From the NCBI RefSeq assembly GCF_000517025.1, contig NZ_KI912094.1:74716-138715 (forward strand): a DNA stretch of 64,000 nt, given 5' to 3'. This document shows positions 9,301 through 17,815 of the stretch, in pieces. Every line of letters starts with the position of its first letter. Position 1 is the first letter of the stretch. The position numbers were made by a program, and so were the translations under genes. This DNA is from Halonatronum saccharophilum DSM 13868 (GTDB taxonomy: Bacteria; Bacillota; Halanaerobiia; Halobacteroidales; Halobacteroidaceae). The notes below the pieces were generated by a model. The model saw nothing but the letters and a program-made list of their open reading frames with translations. It was not told the origin of the DNA and did no database searches.

Positions 9301-10334
9301 TATCTATCCTCCTTACCCTGTAATTGACCACATGCTGCATCAATATCTCCACCCCGTTCAACTCTAATTGTCGCTGGAATATTTAGCTTATCCAACTCTT
9401 CTTTGAATAAATTTATAGACCTTCTTTGTGGTCTAGTATAATCAATCCCCTCTACCTCGTTGATAGGGATTAGATTTACATGGGCCAACATTCCTCTTAA
9501 AAGCTTGGCCAACTCTCTTGCATGGGCATAAGAATCATTTAGACCATCAACTATAGCATATTCAAAGGTTATTCTCCTTCCAGTCAACTCTGTATACCTT
9601 TTGCAAGCAGGAATTAATTCTTCTACAGGGTACTTAGCATTTATTGGCATCATCTGACTACGTAATTTATTATTAGCTGCATGTAAAGAGATTGCTAAAG
9701 TTAATTGTAACTTCTCTTGGGCCAAGGATTCAATCTGTGGAATTAAACCACAGGTCGATAAAGTTATCCTTCTCATCCCTATATTCATCCCTTGCTCACT
9801 GTTAATCAATCTAATGGCCTTTAGAACTCTATCATAATTTGCTAAAGGCTCACCCATCCCCATAAAAACAACATTGGAAATCTCTTCTCCAGTAATATCT
9901 TCAACAGTTAAAATCTGATTTACTATCTCTCCAGCAGTTAAATTCCTGCTTAAGCCATGTAAGCCAGTTGCACAGAAGTTACATCCCATCCCACATCCAA
10001 CTTGGGTAGATATACAGATGCTCCTTCGCCCATCCCTATAAGGCATATAAACTGACTCTATCTTATTGCCATCACTAAGTCCAAATAAATATTTAACTGT
10101 TCCATCTGAAGACTCTTGGCTTTTGATTAACTTTAACCTTTCTATCCTTGTTTTTTTCTCTAACTTGGCTCTTAATTCTTTAGAAAGGTTGGTCATCTCT
10201 TTAATTTTATCAACTTTTTTATTATAAAGCCAAGAAAATAATTGTTTGGCCCGGAATTTAGGTTGGTCTAACTCCTTGATAAGGTTCTCAAGATCTGAAA
10301 TATCACTTCCAATTAACTCCATTCTTTCTTCCAT
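9300..10334 (-). CDS. rlmN: Dual-specificity rRNA/tRNA adenine-C2 methyltransferase RlmN
   Basis: Radical-SAM enzyme methylating C2 of A2503 in 23S rRNA and A37 of some tRNAs. Key features: the CxxxCxxC cluster in GCGMGCNFCATG (about residues 112-123), the SAM motif FMGMGEPL, a Ser/Asn-rich ISLHAAN segment and a C-terminal CGQL carrying the methyl-accepting Cys. 344 residues, typical. The AAAGGAAG site is about 10 nt before the ATG. Its last base overlaps the FHA gene start. Confidence 0.96.
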   Translation of the reverse strand: MEERMELIGSDISDLENLIKELDQPKFRAKQLFSWLYNKKVDKIKEMTNLSKELRAKLEKKTRIERLKLIKSQESSDGTVKYLFGLSDGNKIESVYMPYRDGRRSICISTQVGCGMGCNFCATGLHGLSRNLTAGEIVNQILTVEDITGEEISNVVFMGMGEPLANYDRVLKAIRLINSEQGMNIGMRRITLSTCGLIPQIESLAQEKLQLTLAISLHAANNKLRSQMMPINAKYPVEELIPACKRYTELTGRRITFEYAIVDGLNDSYAHARELAKLLRGMLAHVNLIPINEVEGIDYTRPQRRSINLFKEELDKLNIPATIRVERGGDIDAACGQLQGKEDR

Positions 10335-10365
10335 ACTTAAACTACTTCCTTTCGTTGTTAAATAG

Positions 10366-10414
10366 TATTACTCATCACTCATTACCCATTACTAGTTGCA
10401 CAAAGTGCAACTAG
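10366..10414. repeat. Dispersed intergenic repeat with 10-bp hairpin
   Basis: A stretch of TCATCACTCATTACCCATTA words is followed by a perfect 10-bp stem CTAGTTGCAC-AAA-GTGCAACTAG (10392-10414). The first part closely matches, in reverse complement, the arm at 46873-46901. It lies between rsmB and rlmN. Confidence 0.6.
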
Positions 10415-10437
10415 ATTACTATGATTTTACAGGAACT

Positions 10438-11775
10438 TTAGTTCTTGCGAAGTTTAGCTATAAAGAAACCTTCTATAAGCTTGGAATCTGGCAGGAGCTG
10501 TAGTTGTCCATTTTGCAAATATTTGCTGAATCCTAGCTCTTCTCCTACTTCCTCTAAATTAACTAAGGAAAAATTATCAAACTTATCTAAGAACTTCTCT
10601 ATTACTTTACTATTCTCCTCTTTAGTAAAGGTACAAGTACTATAAATAATCTCCCCACCATCTTTAAGTAGTTTAGCAGCATTATCCAAAAGCTCTAACT
10701 GTAGCTCTTGTAGAGCCTTTAAATCCTGGGGCTTCTTCTCCCATCTAATCTCAGGCTTTTTACCCATTATCCCTAAACCTGAACAAGGAGCATCTACTAG
10801 GATTTTATCAGCTTTTTCTTCAAAACTTACCTCTCTTCCATCTCCACAGAAGGTCTTAACATTTTCAATACCAAGTCTTTCACAATTTTCTTTAATCAAT
10901 TCAAGCTTATGCTCATGTAGATCTACTGAATAAATCTGACCTGTATTCTCCATTAACTGTGCCAAATGGGTCGTCTTACCTCCGGGAGCACTACATAAAT
11001 CAATTACCAGATCATCTCTATCAGGGTTAAGAACATGGGCAACTGCCATTGAAGCCAAACCTTGAACTTGAAAATTACCTTCTTTAAAGTCCTTTAGCCT
11101 ACCTATTGATGGATATGAGATTAAGTTTATTGCCTCAGGTAGATTTTCGATTTTTTCTGCTTCTACCCCATCTTCTTTCAAATTCTCTAATAGTTGATCT
11201 CTATCTAGCTTTAAAGTATTTGTCCTAGTAACTGTAGCTGGAACTTCATTAAGGTAAGTTGCAATATCTATAGTCTTGTCAACTCCATATTCCTTAACCC
11301 AACCTTGTACCATCCACTGAGGATAAGAGTGCTTGTACCTAATATGTCCAACTGGATCCTTGTCAATATCTGGATATTGAACCTTGTCTATCTTTCTGAC
11401 TATATTACGTAGGACACCATTTATAAATTTGATTGCCCCTCTATTACAGTATTTTTTAGCAACCTCTACAGTCTCATTACAAGCAACTGGTGCAGGTATC
11501 TTGTCCATATACTTAATCTGGTAAACACCTAAACGGATTGCATTACGAGCCCAAGGCGTCATCTTCTTAACTTTAGGTTTAGCAAAATGATCTATAACCC
11601 AATCTAAAGTATTTCTCCTTCTTAAAGAACCATAGATAAGTTGAGTTGCTAGCCCCCTATCTCTTTTATCCAAATTAGATTTATTTAATAAGTTATTTAG
11701 TACAATATTGGAAAATCCACCTTCTTCATTTATCTTATACAAACCTTCTAAAGCCACTTCTCTTGCTCTTTTCAT
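10438..11775 (-). CDS. rsmB: 16S rRNA m5C967 methyltransferase RsmB
   Basis: SAM-dependent cytosine-C5 methyltransferase of the NOL1/NOP2/Sun family. Residues about 1-140 form the NusB-like RNA-binding domain; residues about 150-445 form the Rossmann catalytic domain, with SAM motif LCSAPGGKTTHLA, PCSGLGIMGKKPEIRW (motif IV Cys) and IYSTCTFTKEEN (motif VI, TC catalytic Cys). 445 residues, normal. AGGGGTG precedes the ATG. It lies in the fmt-rsmB-rlmN order conserved in Firmicutes, here with two genes inserted between fmt and rsmB. Confidence 0.96.
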   Translation of the reverse strand: MKRAREVALEGLYKINEEGGFSNIVLNNLLNKSNLDKRDRGLATQLIYGSLRRRNTLDWVIDHFAKPKVKKMTPWARNAIRLGVYQIKYMDKIPAPVACNETVEVAKKYCNRGAIKFINGVLRNIVRKIDKVQYPDIDKDPVGHIRYKHSYPQWMVQGWVKEYGVDKTIDIATYLNEVPATVTRTNTLKLDRDQLLENLKEDGVEAEKIENLPEAINLISYPSIGRLKDFKEGNFQVQGLASMAVAHVLNPDRDDLVIDLCSAPGGKTTHLAQLMENTGQIYSVDLHEHKLELIKENCERLGIENVKTFCGDGREVSFEEKADKILVDAPCSGLGIMGKKPEIRWEKKPQDLKALQELQLELLDNAAKLLKDGGEIIYSTCTFTKEENSKVIEKFLDKFDNFSLVNLEEVGEELGFSKYLQNGQLQLLPDSKLIEGFFIAKLRKN

Positions 11776-11794
11776 AATTACACCCCTTTTTATA

Positions 11795-11960
11795 GTTCAG
11801 TGGATAGAGGATAAGGGATAAGGGATAGTTAAAACCACAAAAACAAAATCATTTTAATTCTTGAACTTTATTACCTATACTAGCTTTTAACCATAAATTC
11901 AAAAACGAACCCCTCGTAGAATTTCAAATTTAAAGAAACCTCTTTCCTCTTTCCTCTGCT
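11795..11960. repeat. Low-complexity intergenic repeat words between rsmB and the Zn peptidase gene
   Basis: The stretch is built of near-tandem words: GGATAAGGGATAAGGGATAG at 11811-11830, CTCTTTCCTCTTTCCTCT near 11940, and a segment around 11890-11935 (TTCAAAAACGAACCCCTCG ... AAACC) resembling the hairpin modules at 14686 and 60950. No ORF or clear promoter is seen. Confidence 0.45.
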
Positions 11961-11980
11961 CTTTATTCTTCCATATAAAT

Positions 11981-12009
11981 AGGAGTAATATGCTTTGCAT
12001 ATTACTCCT
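11981..12009. repeat. Perfect 13-bp hairpin downstream of the Zn peptidase gene
   Basis: Arms 11981-11993 and 11997-12009 (AGGAGTAATATGC / GCATATTACTCCT) with a TTT loop. It lies 10 bp past the stop codon at 12019. No strong T-run follows, so it may protect the 3' end or terminate weakly. It shares the AGTAATA-loop-TATTACT framework of the hairpins at 36265 and 46997. Confidence 0.65.
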
Positions 12010-12018
12010 ATAATTTAA

Positions 12019-12714
12019 TTAATCATCTCTTAACATACCACGCATAATCAATAGCCTTGCTAGGTGAGCAATAGAGACTAAGGTAGCACCTACATAGGTT
12101 AATGCAGCTGCATTTAATACCTTTTTAGTTCCCTTTGCTTCTTGACGATCTAAGAAATTATGCTTTTGTAACAACTTTAAAGCTCTACTGCTAGCATTAA
12201 ATTCTACTGGTAAAGTTACTATTTGGAATAAGACTGCCGCAGCAAAAAAGACAATTCCTGCAGTAACTAATAACTCTGATCTAAAGAAGAAGAATCCAAA
12301 GACAGCCAACATCGGGCCAAATTGAGAACCAAAATTAGCCGCTGGAAATAAGGTATGTCTAAAGGTTAATGGTACGTATTGCTTGGCATCTTGGATAGCA
12401 TGGCCTGTCTCGTGGGCTGCTACCCCTATTGATGCTACTGAGTTGCTACCATAAACATCTGGCGATAACCTAACTACTTTAGATCTAGGATCATAATGAT
12501 CTGATAATCTTCCTCTAGTCTGTTCTACCCTTACATTATTAAGACCTTCCCTTCTTAACAACTCTCTTGCTATATCTGCTCCAGTCATATTAGTGTTGGC
12601 CCTTACCCTTAGATACTTAGCAAAGGTGGACTTAACTTTAAACTGAGCATAAGCAACAAAGATAATTGCCGGTATTACAATAATCATAGTTGGATCAAAA
12701 AAGAAGAAAGGCAT
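12019..12714 (-). CDS. Membrane zinc metallopeptidase (YugP family)
   Basis: Family of membrane-bound Zn-dependent peptidases of unknown substrate. The 231-residue protein has an N-terminal hydrophobic segment (about 4-22), the HExxH zinc motif in VAAHETGHAIQDA (about residue 100), and two or three further membrane helices at about 135-185. Length and the ...GADIARELL...RLSPDVY... context match the YugP group. The ATG follows GGGAGTG. It sits between rsmB and DUF116, as in several Clostridia; substrates cannot be predicted from context. Confidence 0.9.
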   Translation of the reverse strand: MPFFFFDPTMIIVIPAIIFVAYAQFKVKSTFAKYLRVRANTNMTGADIARELLRREGLNNVRVEQTRGRLSDHYDPRSKVVRLSPDVYGSNSVASIGVAAHETGHAIQDAKQYVPLTFRHTLFPAANFGSQFGPMLAVFGFFFFRSELLVTAGIVFFAAAVLFQIVTLPVEFNASSRALKLLQKHNFLDRQEAKGTKKVLNAAALTYVGATLVSIAHLARLLIMRGMLRDD

Positions 12715-12836
12715 TTAAATCACTCCCTTAGTAATATTCTAACCCTTAGCTCTAGTTAAGAGTTATTTGAAAAATATAAATTTCTTTATTATTTAAAATA
12801 ACTATATCACCTTAATTTAAATATAACAACCTAAAA

Positions 12837-13589
12837 TTAATCATCTGATATCAATTTGACTATTGCTTCCTCAATCTTATTGAGATCAACTCCAGTATTA
12901 AAACAAGGGCCATTAGGCCTTAAATTCACAACCCCAACTACTGGTAGTGGATATATATCCTGCATTCCACTACTTAAATCCCTTTCACAAGCTACAGCAA
13001 TAATCGCCTTGGGCCTACTTTCTTTTATAATCTTTCTAGCCAGAGTTCCCCCAGTAGCAATGGCTAAATGTACACCATACTTTTCTTTTAACTCTATTAA
13101 GCCTTGAACCTGACAAAGACCACACCTTTTACAGTTATCTAAATCACTTGTTACCCTATATTCACATTGAGATCTTTGAATACAATGAGGAGCCAAAATC
13201 AAGACATCTCTTGCTTTAAGATTCATCTTATCAGGATCTATTAATGCATTTGCCACTTGAATAAAGGAACTTTGAATTTGTTCTTTATCAAAACCTAAAA
13301 AACCACCTAAAGTAATTATAATTGGTAATAGATAAGATATTACCACCTTTGTTGGAAGGTAAAGAACCTTAATAGGTTTCCCTTTCTTTAAGGTAATATG
13401 TATACCTACTATACCTAAAACCAAAATCAGTGCTGCTCCAGATAGAATCAAACTTATAATTATTAGTATTCCTTGTGTAAGAATATTAAAACCAAAAAAA
13501 TTCAAATACCAAACCCCTGCTACAAATACGATTAGAATAGCTAATGCTAGTAATAAAAGCCCTATAAATAACTTTTTTGAACCTCCCAT
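12837..13589 (-). CDS. DUF116 family membrane-anchored Cys-rich protein
   Basis: Conserved protein of unknown function. Two N-terminal membrane helices (about 8-30 and 35-65, with a further hydrophobic stretch near 85) precede a cytosolic domain with a cysteine set CIQRSQCEYRVT...CKRCGLC (about residues 136-162), which suggests a metal or iron-sulfur site, followed by IAVACERDL and a C-terminal VNLRPNGPCFNTG motif. Its ATG shares one base with the fmt stop, so it is translationally coupled to fmt. DUF116 genes beside fmt recur in Clostridia. Confidence 0.88.
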   Translation of the reverse strand: MGGSKKLFIGLLLLALAILIVFVAGVWYLNFFGFNILTQGILIIISLILSGAALILVLGIVGIHITLKKGKPIKVLYLPTKVVISYLLPIIITLGGFLGFDKEQIQSSFIQVANALIDPDKMNLKARDVLILAPHCIQRSQCEYRVTSDLDNCKRCGLCQVQGLIELKEKYGVHLAIATGGTLARKIIKESRPKAIIAVACERDLSSGMQDIYPLPVVGVVNLRPNGPCFNTGVDLNKIEEAIVKLISDD

Positions 13590-14539
13590 TATGCTTTACC
13601 CAACCTATTTCCTTTATTTATTTTGTAGCCTCTTAAATAATCAGCAGCAGACATTCTTTGTTTACTAGCAGGTTGTACTTTCGTCAATAGCAGTTGGCCT
13701 TTTCCAGTCTGAATAACTATACCCAAATCATCTTCAACCTTAACTACATTACCTGGATTGGCCCCTTCTTCTTCCTTCGTTTTATTATAAACTTCTGATT
13801 CCCATAATTTTAAAAGATCACCTTTATAATATGTATAAGCACCAGGCCAAGGATTCATACCACGGATAAGGTTCCAAATCTCTATAGCCCCTTTAGACCA
13901 ATCTATCTCTCCTTCAGCCTTGGATATCTTATCTGCATAAGTAGCTTTAGCATCATCTTGCTTTTGATATGAAGCACTTCCTTCATCTATAGCTTTAAGA
14001 GTCTTTACAATTAAATCAGCACCTAACTCTGCCAATTTATCATGTAGGCTTCCTACAGTATCCTCTTTTCCTATTTCAACCTCTTCCATTAAAATTGCAT
14101 CACCTGTATCCATACCTTCATCCATCAACATAGTTGTTACACCTGTCTTCTTCTCTCCATTGATTATAGCACGATGGATTGGAGCTGCTCCTCTATACTT
14201 TGGTAGCAAAGAAGCATGAATATTAACACATCCATATTGAGGAAGATCTAAGACCTCCTTCTTTAAGATCTGACCATAGGCTACTACAACAATTAAATCT
14301 GGATTCCACTCCTTAAGTTTATCAATCCCTTCTGGAGTTGATACCTTCTTGGGTTGAAATACCTCAATTCCTCTCTTCACAGCCTCTTTTTTAACAGGGG
14401 TAGGCTTAACCTTCTGTCCTCTTCCCCTTCTTCTATCTGGTTGACTTACTACACCAACTAAATCTATAAAGTCACTTTCACAAAGTGACTCCAAAGCAGA
14501 AACTGCAAAATCTGGAGTTCCCATAAATACTACTCTCAT
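13589..14539 (-). CDS. fmt: Methionyl-tRNA formyltransferase
   Basis: Formylates initiator Met-tRNA using 10-formyl-tetrahydrofolate. The N-terminal formyltransferase fold shows VVFMGTPDFAV, the catalytic segment HASLLPKYRGAAPI (about residues 108-121) and DTGD; the C-terminal domain from about residue 205 binds tRNA. ATG at 14539, 5 nt behind AAGGAGGG, is chosen over an adjacent upstream TTG. 316 residues. It lies downstream of def, matching the conserved def-fmt pair, although 233 bp of repeat-rich DNA separates them. Confidence 0.97.
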   Translation of the reverse strand: MRVVFMGTPDFAVSALESLCESDFIDLVGVVSQPDRRRGRGQKVKPTPVKKEAVKRGIEVFQPKKVSTPEGIDKLKEWNPDLIVVVAYGQILKKEVLDLPQYGCVNIHASLLPKYRGAAPIHRAIINGEKKTGVTTMLMDEGMDTGDAILMEEVEIGKEDTVGSLHDKLAELGADLIVKTLKAIDEGSASYQKQDDAKATYADKISKAEGEIDWSKGAIEIWNLIRGMNPWPGAYTYYKGDLLKLWESEVYNKTKEEEGANPGNVVKVEDDLGIVIQTGKGQLLLTKVQPASKQRMSAADYLRGYKINKGNRLGKA

Positions 14540-14639
14540 CAAAACCCTCCTTGTGTAAATAAGTTCAGCTAATAAATAATAAAGAATATTTAATAAATAA
14601 AAGCAAAGTCAAAATATAAAAACATACTTTAGCAACTAA

Positions 14640-14757
14640 TTAACGCGAATTAAACACAAATCAAAACCAAGAGATAGTCTATAATTTCAAAGGTCCCTCA
14701 GGGTTTTAAAAGGCAAAAACCCTTCGTGGAATCTCAACTTCAAAGGTCCCTCTATCC
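14640..14757. repeat. Intergenic repeat module with hairpin between def and fmt
   Basis: Two direct repeats TTCAAAGGTCCCTC (14686-14699 and 14739-14752) bracket a hairpin GGGTTTT/AAAACCC (14701-14707 with 14716-14722) and CTTCGTGG. Related modules lie at 60950-61000 and 61024-61088. The start of the block (about 14636-14660) has CTAATTAACGCGAATTAAAC words resembling the element at 32070. Confidence 0.6.
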
Positions 14758-14772
14758 TCTATTAACTGTTCT

Positions 14773-15213
14773 TCATACCAGTTGGTCAACAAAAAGCTTT
14801 CCATTCAAGTGATCTATCTCATGCTGTAAAGCCCTTGATAATAAGCCTTTAGCTTTAATCTCAACCTCTTCTCCATCTCTATTAAGTCCCTTAACCCTTA
14901 TAGTATAATTACGTTTAACATCGCCCATCTGATTGGGAATACTTAAGCAACCTTCTTGATCTATATATGTCTTATTAGACCTTGAACTAATCTCTGGGTT
15001 TATTAGTTCAATAAGACCATCACCTATATCTACAAGAATAATCCTTTTAGAGATTCCAACTTGAGGGGCAGCTATACCTATACCTGGAGCATCATACATA
15101 GTCTCTGCCATATCATCAAGTAATCTTAATATATTATCACTTATCTCTTCTACCTCTTTGGCCTCTGTCCTTAAAACTGGATCTCCTATCTCTCTTATAT
15201 TTAAAATCGCCAT
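14773..15213 (-). CDS. def: Peptide deformylase
   Basis: Removes the formyl group from nascent N-terminal methionine. All three metal-site motifs are present: GIGIAAPQVG (about residue 44), EGCLSIP (about residue 89) and QHEIDHLNG (about residue 130, HExxH). The true start is ATG at 15213 behind GGAGGTG with 5-nt spacing; in-frame sequence upstream runs into the repeat element. 146 residues, normal for the short class. It lies downstream of priA, separated by a 344-bp hairpin-rich element, and upstream of fmt. Confidence 0.97.
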   Translation of the reverse strand: MAILNIREIGDPVLRTEAKEVEEISDNILRLLDDMAETMYDAPGIGIAAPQVGISKRIILVDIGDGLIELINPEISSRSNKTYIDQEGCLSIPNQMGDVKRNYTIRVKGLNRDGEEVEIKAKGLLSRALQHEIDHLNGKLFVDQLV

Positions 15214-15231
15214 ATTTACACCTCCGTGATT

Positions 15232-15545
15232 TATTACTGGAATCAAGAACAAGCAATCTGGAATCAGTAGAGTTGTTATCTTCACATGTTTTTGAGTGAA
15301 GATAACGCTCATAGAAAGCCTCTTGAGGCTTGTAAGGCAAAATTATCTTTACATGCTTTTAGGTAAAAATAATGAGCACGGAAAGTTCTTTAGAACTTGT
15401 AGAGAGTTATTATCTTCATATGTTTTTGGTGAAGATAATACTCATGGAAAGCCTCTTGAGGCTTGTAAGGAATCAAAACCTGTACCTTTAAAGATTAGTG
15501 GTTTTACTGATTCCTGGTTGTAGATTCCAGATTCCTGCAACTGAA
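15232..15545. repeat. Hairpin-array element: three tandem ~67-bp units with two stem-loops each
   Basis: Unit starts at 15275, 15342 and 15408. Each unit has stem A (GTTATCTTCAC/GTGAAGATAAC in unit 1) and stem B (AAGCCTC-TT-GAGGCTT in units 1 and 3; AAGTTCT-TT-AGAACTT in unit 2, with both arms changed together). The block is bracketed by related GGAATC/GATTCC words in opposite orientation (15238-15270 and 15507-15536). It fills the gap between priA and def. No transposase and no convincing ORF. Confidence 0.8.
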
Positions 15546-15557
15546 AGTTACACTATA

Positions 15558-17789
15558 TTATAACATTGTTAAGGGATCAACATCAACACTTACTTTGATA
15601 TCGCTTTCACCCATTATTTCTTTTAGCTCAATTAAAGCCTCGTTATTTACATCTCTTAATCTACCTATGTCCTTACCTTTTAATATAATCTGCCATCTAA
15701 ATTCTCTTCTCACCTTTGCAAGAGGGGCTTGAACTGGACCTAAAATCATAATCTCCTCACTATCCATTTCCAAAATCTTAGATCTTAAAATTTCACCTAG
15801 CTTATTAGTATTTTTAATCACTTTAGCCTCATCTTTATGACTGATTACTATATTGATCATACTAGAAAAAGGTGGATAAGCGGTTGCATTCCTAAAAGCT
15901 ATCTCAGCTTCATAAAAATTATCATAATTATGGTCCTTCGCAAATTGTATGCTATAATGATCTGGAGTATAACTTTGGATAATTACCTTCCCCAGTTTAT
16001 CGCCCCTTCCAGTACGACCTGCTACCTGTGTTAACAACTGGAAGGTTCTTTCCCCAGCCCTAAAGTCTGGAAGGTTAAGAGATGTATCAGCTGTAACTAC
16101 ACCTACTAAGGTAACATTAGCAAAATCATGCCCTTTAGCAATCATTTGAGTCCCAATAAGTATATCTATCTCTCCACTTTTAAACTTAGAAAGTATCCTT
16201 TCATAAGAGCCTTTTCTTCGAGTAGTATCTACATCCATTCTAGCCACCTTTGCTGTAGGAAACTCTTCATTCAAACTCTCTTCTACCTTTTGAGTGCCAA
16301 CACCAAAGTACTTAATATAAAGACTCTCACACTCTGGACAGATTCTAGGAACCTTCTCCTGATAATCACAATAGTGGCACCTTAAACCTCTTTCTTGGGC
16401 ATGGTATTTTAATGATAGATCGCAATTAATACATTTCATTACATGACCACACTCTCGACATTGAACGAAGGTAGAAAAGCCTCTACGATTTAAGAAGATC
16501 ATTGCTTGTTCACCCTTATCTAAAACCTGCTCGATCCCTCTATAAAGAGAGCGACTGAACATAAGCTTATTCCCTTCTTTTAATTCTTCTCTCATATCTA
16601 CTATCTCTACTGGAGGAAGGGGGCGCCCTTTAACTCTTTTAGTCAACTCTATCAACTTATACTTACCATCTTTGGCCCTATGATAAGACTCCAAAGATGG
16701 GGTAGCAGTTCCCATCAATACAAGTGCTCCTTCTTTTTTGGCCCTCATTACTGCAACCTCTCGGGCATGGTATTTAGGGTGATCTTCCTGTTTATAAGTA
16801 CTTTCATGCTCTTCATCAATAACTATTAAACCTAAATTATTAAAGGGAGCAAAAACAGCAGATCGAGCACCTATCACTACCTTAATCTTACCCTCTTTGA
16901 TCCTTCTCCATTCATCAAAACGCTCTCCAGAGGACAACTGACTATGTAAAACTCCTACCTTCTCCCCAAATCTACCTTTAAAACGAGCGACAGTTTGAGG
17001 AGTCAAGGATATCTCAGGAACCAAAACAATTGCTTCTCTTCCTCCTCTTAAAACCCTATCTATAGCTTGCAGATAGACCTCAGTCTTGCCGCTACCTGTT
17101 ACACCTTTTAACATAATAGGTTTTCTATCACCTTTTAAACCTTCAATGATCTCTTTAATAACAATCTTCTGCTCACTTGTAGGGGAAAATGCTTCAGTTT
17201 TCTTAAAGCTTATATGAGCAAAGGGATCTCTTCTCACCGACTCATTCCTATATTCAAGAAAGCCCTTATTAACCAAAGCACTTACAGTTGAAGAGGTTGT
17301 ATTGACCTTTTGGGCCAACTTTGTACTTATCAACCTATCCTCTGGATTATCGATCAGATAAGACAATAATTTAGCCTGCTTAGGAGCTCTAGACTTTAAA
17401 CTCTCAACAATCTCTTTACTCTCTTTGATTGATTGGGCCAAAACTACTACTCTCTTCTTCTTTACCTTTACTTTTCCACTAGGTACCATCGCCTTCAATG
17501 AACTAACCAGATAACATTGATAATAATCACTTATCCACCTAGCAAGATCTAACATCTTCTTACTGAAATATGGGCCAAAGGGAAAGACCTTTATAATCTC
17601 CTTGGCTTCAAAATCCCCTTTCTTACCCTCACCTACTACATACCCTTCAATCCTGCGGTTACCAAAAGGCACCAATACCTTATCCCCAATAACAACCTTA
17701 TCTGAAAGCCTTTGTGGAAGTTTGTATGTAAAAGGTTTATCTACATTTTTAAGGGGTAAATCTACAACTACATTTATATACCTATCCAT
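15558..17789 (-). CDS. priA: Primosomal replication-restart helicase PriA
   Basis: DNA helicase that reloads the replisome at repaired forks. The 743 residues run: N-terminal 3' DNA-binding and winged-helix region (about 1-200), helicase lobe 1 with GVTGSGKTEVY (Walker A) and VIDEEHES (DEEH box), a zinc insert with paired cysteines (CRECGHVMKCINC and CHYC...CPEC, about residues 445-490), and helicase lobe 2 with the VAGRTGRG motif. The ATG follows GGTGTGATAG, 26 bp behind the UPF0104 gene. Gmk/rpoZ/coaBC, often upstream in Firmicutes, are absent. Confidence 0.97.
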   Translation of the reverse strand: MDRYINVVVDLPLKNVDKPFTYKLPQRLSDKVVIGDKVLVPFGNRRIEGYVVGEGKKGDFEAKEIIKVFPFGPYFSKKMLDLARWISDYYQCYLVSSLKAMVPSGKVKVKKKRVVVLAQSIKESKEIVESLKSRAPKQAKLLSYLIDNPEDRLISTKLAQKVNTTSSTVSALVNKGFLEYRNESVRRDPFAHISFKKTEAFSPTSEQKIVIKEIIEGLKGDRKPIMLKGVTGSGKTEVYLQAIDRVLRGGREAIVLVPEISLTPQTVARFKGRFGEKVGVLHSQLSSGERFDEWRRIKEGKIKVVIGARSAVFAPFNNLGLIVIDEEHESTYKQEDHPKYHAREVAVMRAKKEGALVLMGTATPSLESYHRAKDGKYKLIELTKRVKGRPLPPVEIVDMREELKEGNKLMFSRSLYRGIEQVLDKGEQAMIFLNRRGFSTFVQCRECGHVMKCINCDLSLKYHAQERGLRCHYCDYQEKVPRICPECESLYIKYFGVGTQKVEESLNEEFPTAKVARMDVDTTRRKGSYERILSKFKSGEIDILIGTQMIAKGHDFANVTLVGVVTADTSLNLPDFRAGERTFQLLTQVAGRTGRGDKLGKVIIQSYTPDHYSIQFAKDHNYDNFYEAEIAFRNATAYPPFSSMINIVISHKDEAKVIKNTNKLGEILRSKILEMDSEEIMILGPVQAPLAKVRREFRWQIILKGKDIGRLRDVNNEALIELKEIMGESDIKVSVDVDPLTML

Positions 17790-17815
17790 TCTATCACACC
17801 CAATTAAATTCTTAA

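Noticed and set aside
15275-15465. Tandem repeats considered as a CRISPR array
   Set aside because: Units are contiguous, contain two hairpins each, have no unique spacers of constant length, and no cas gene is present.
15296-15523. 75-codon plus-strand ORF with repeated HGKPLEAC-like peptides
   Set aside because: The peptide repeats simply reflect the tandem hairpin units; one unit is out of frame relative to the others, and no ribosome site precedes the ATG.
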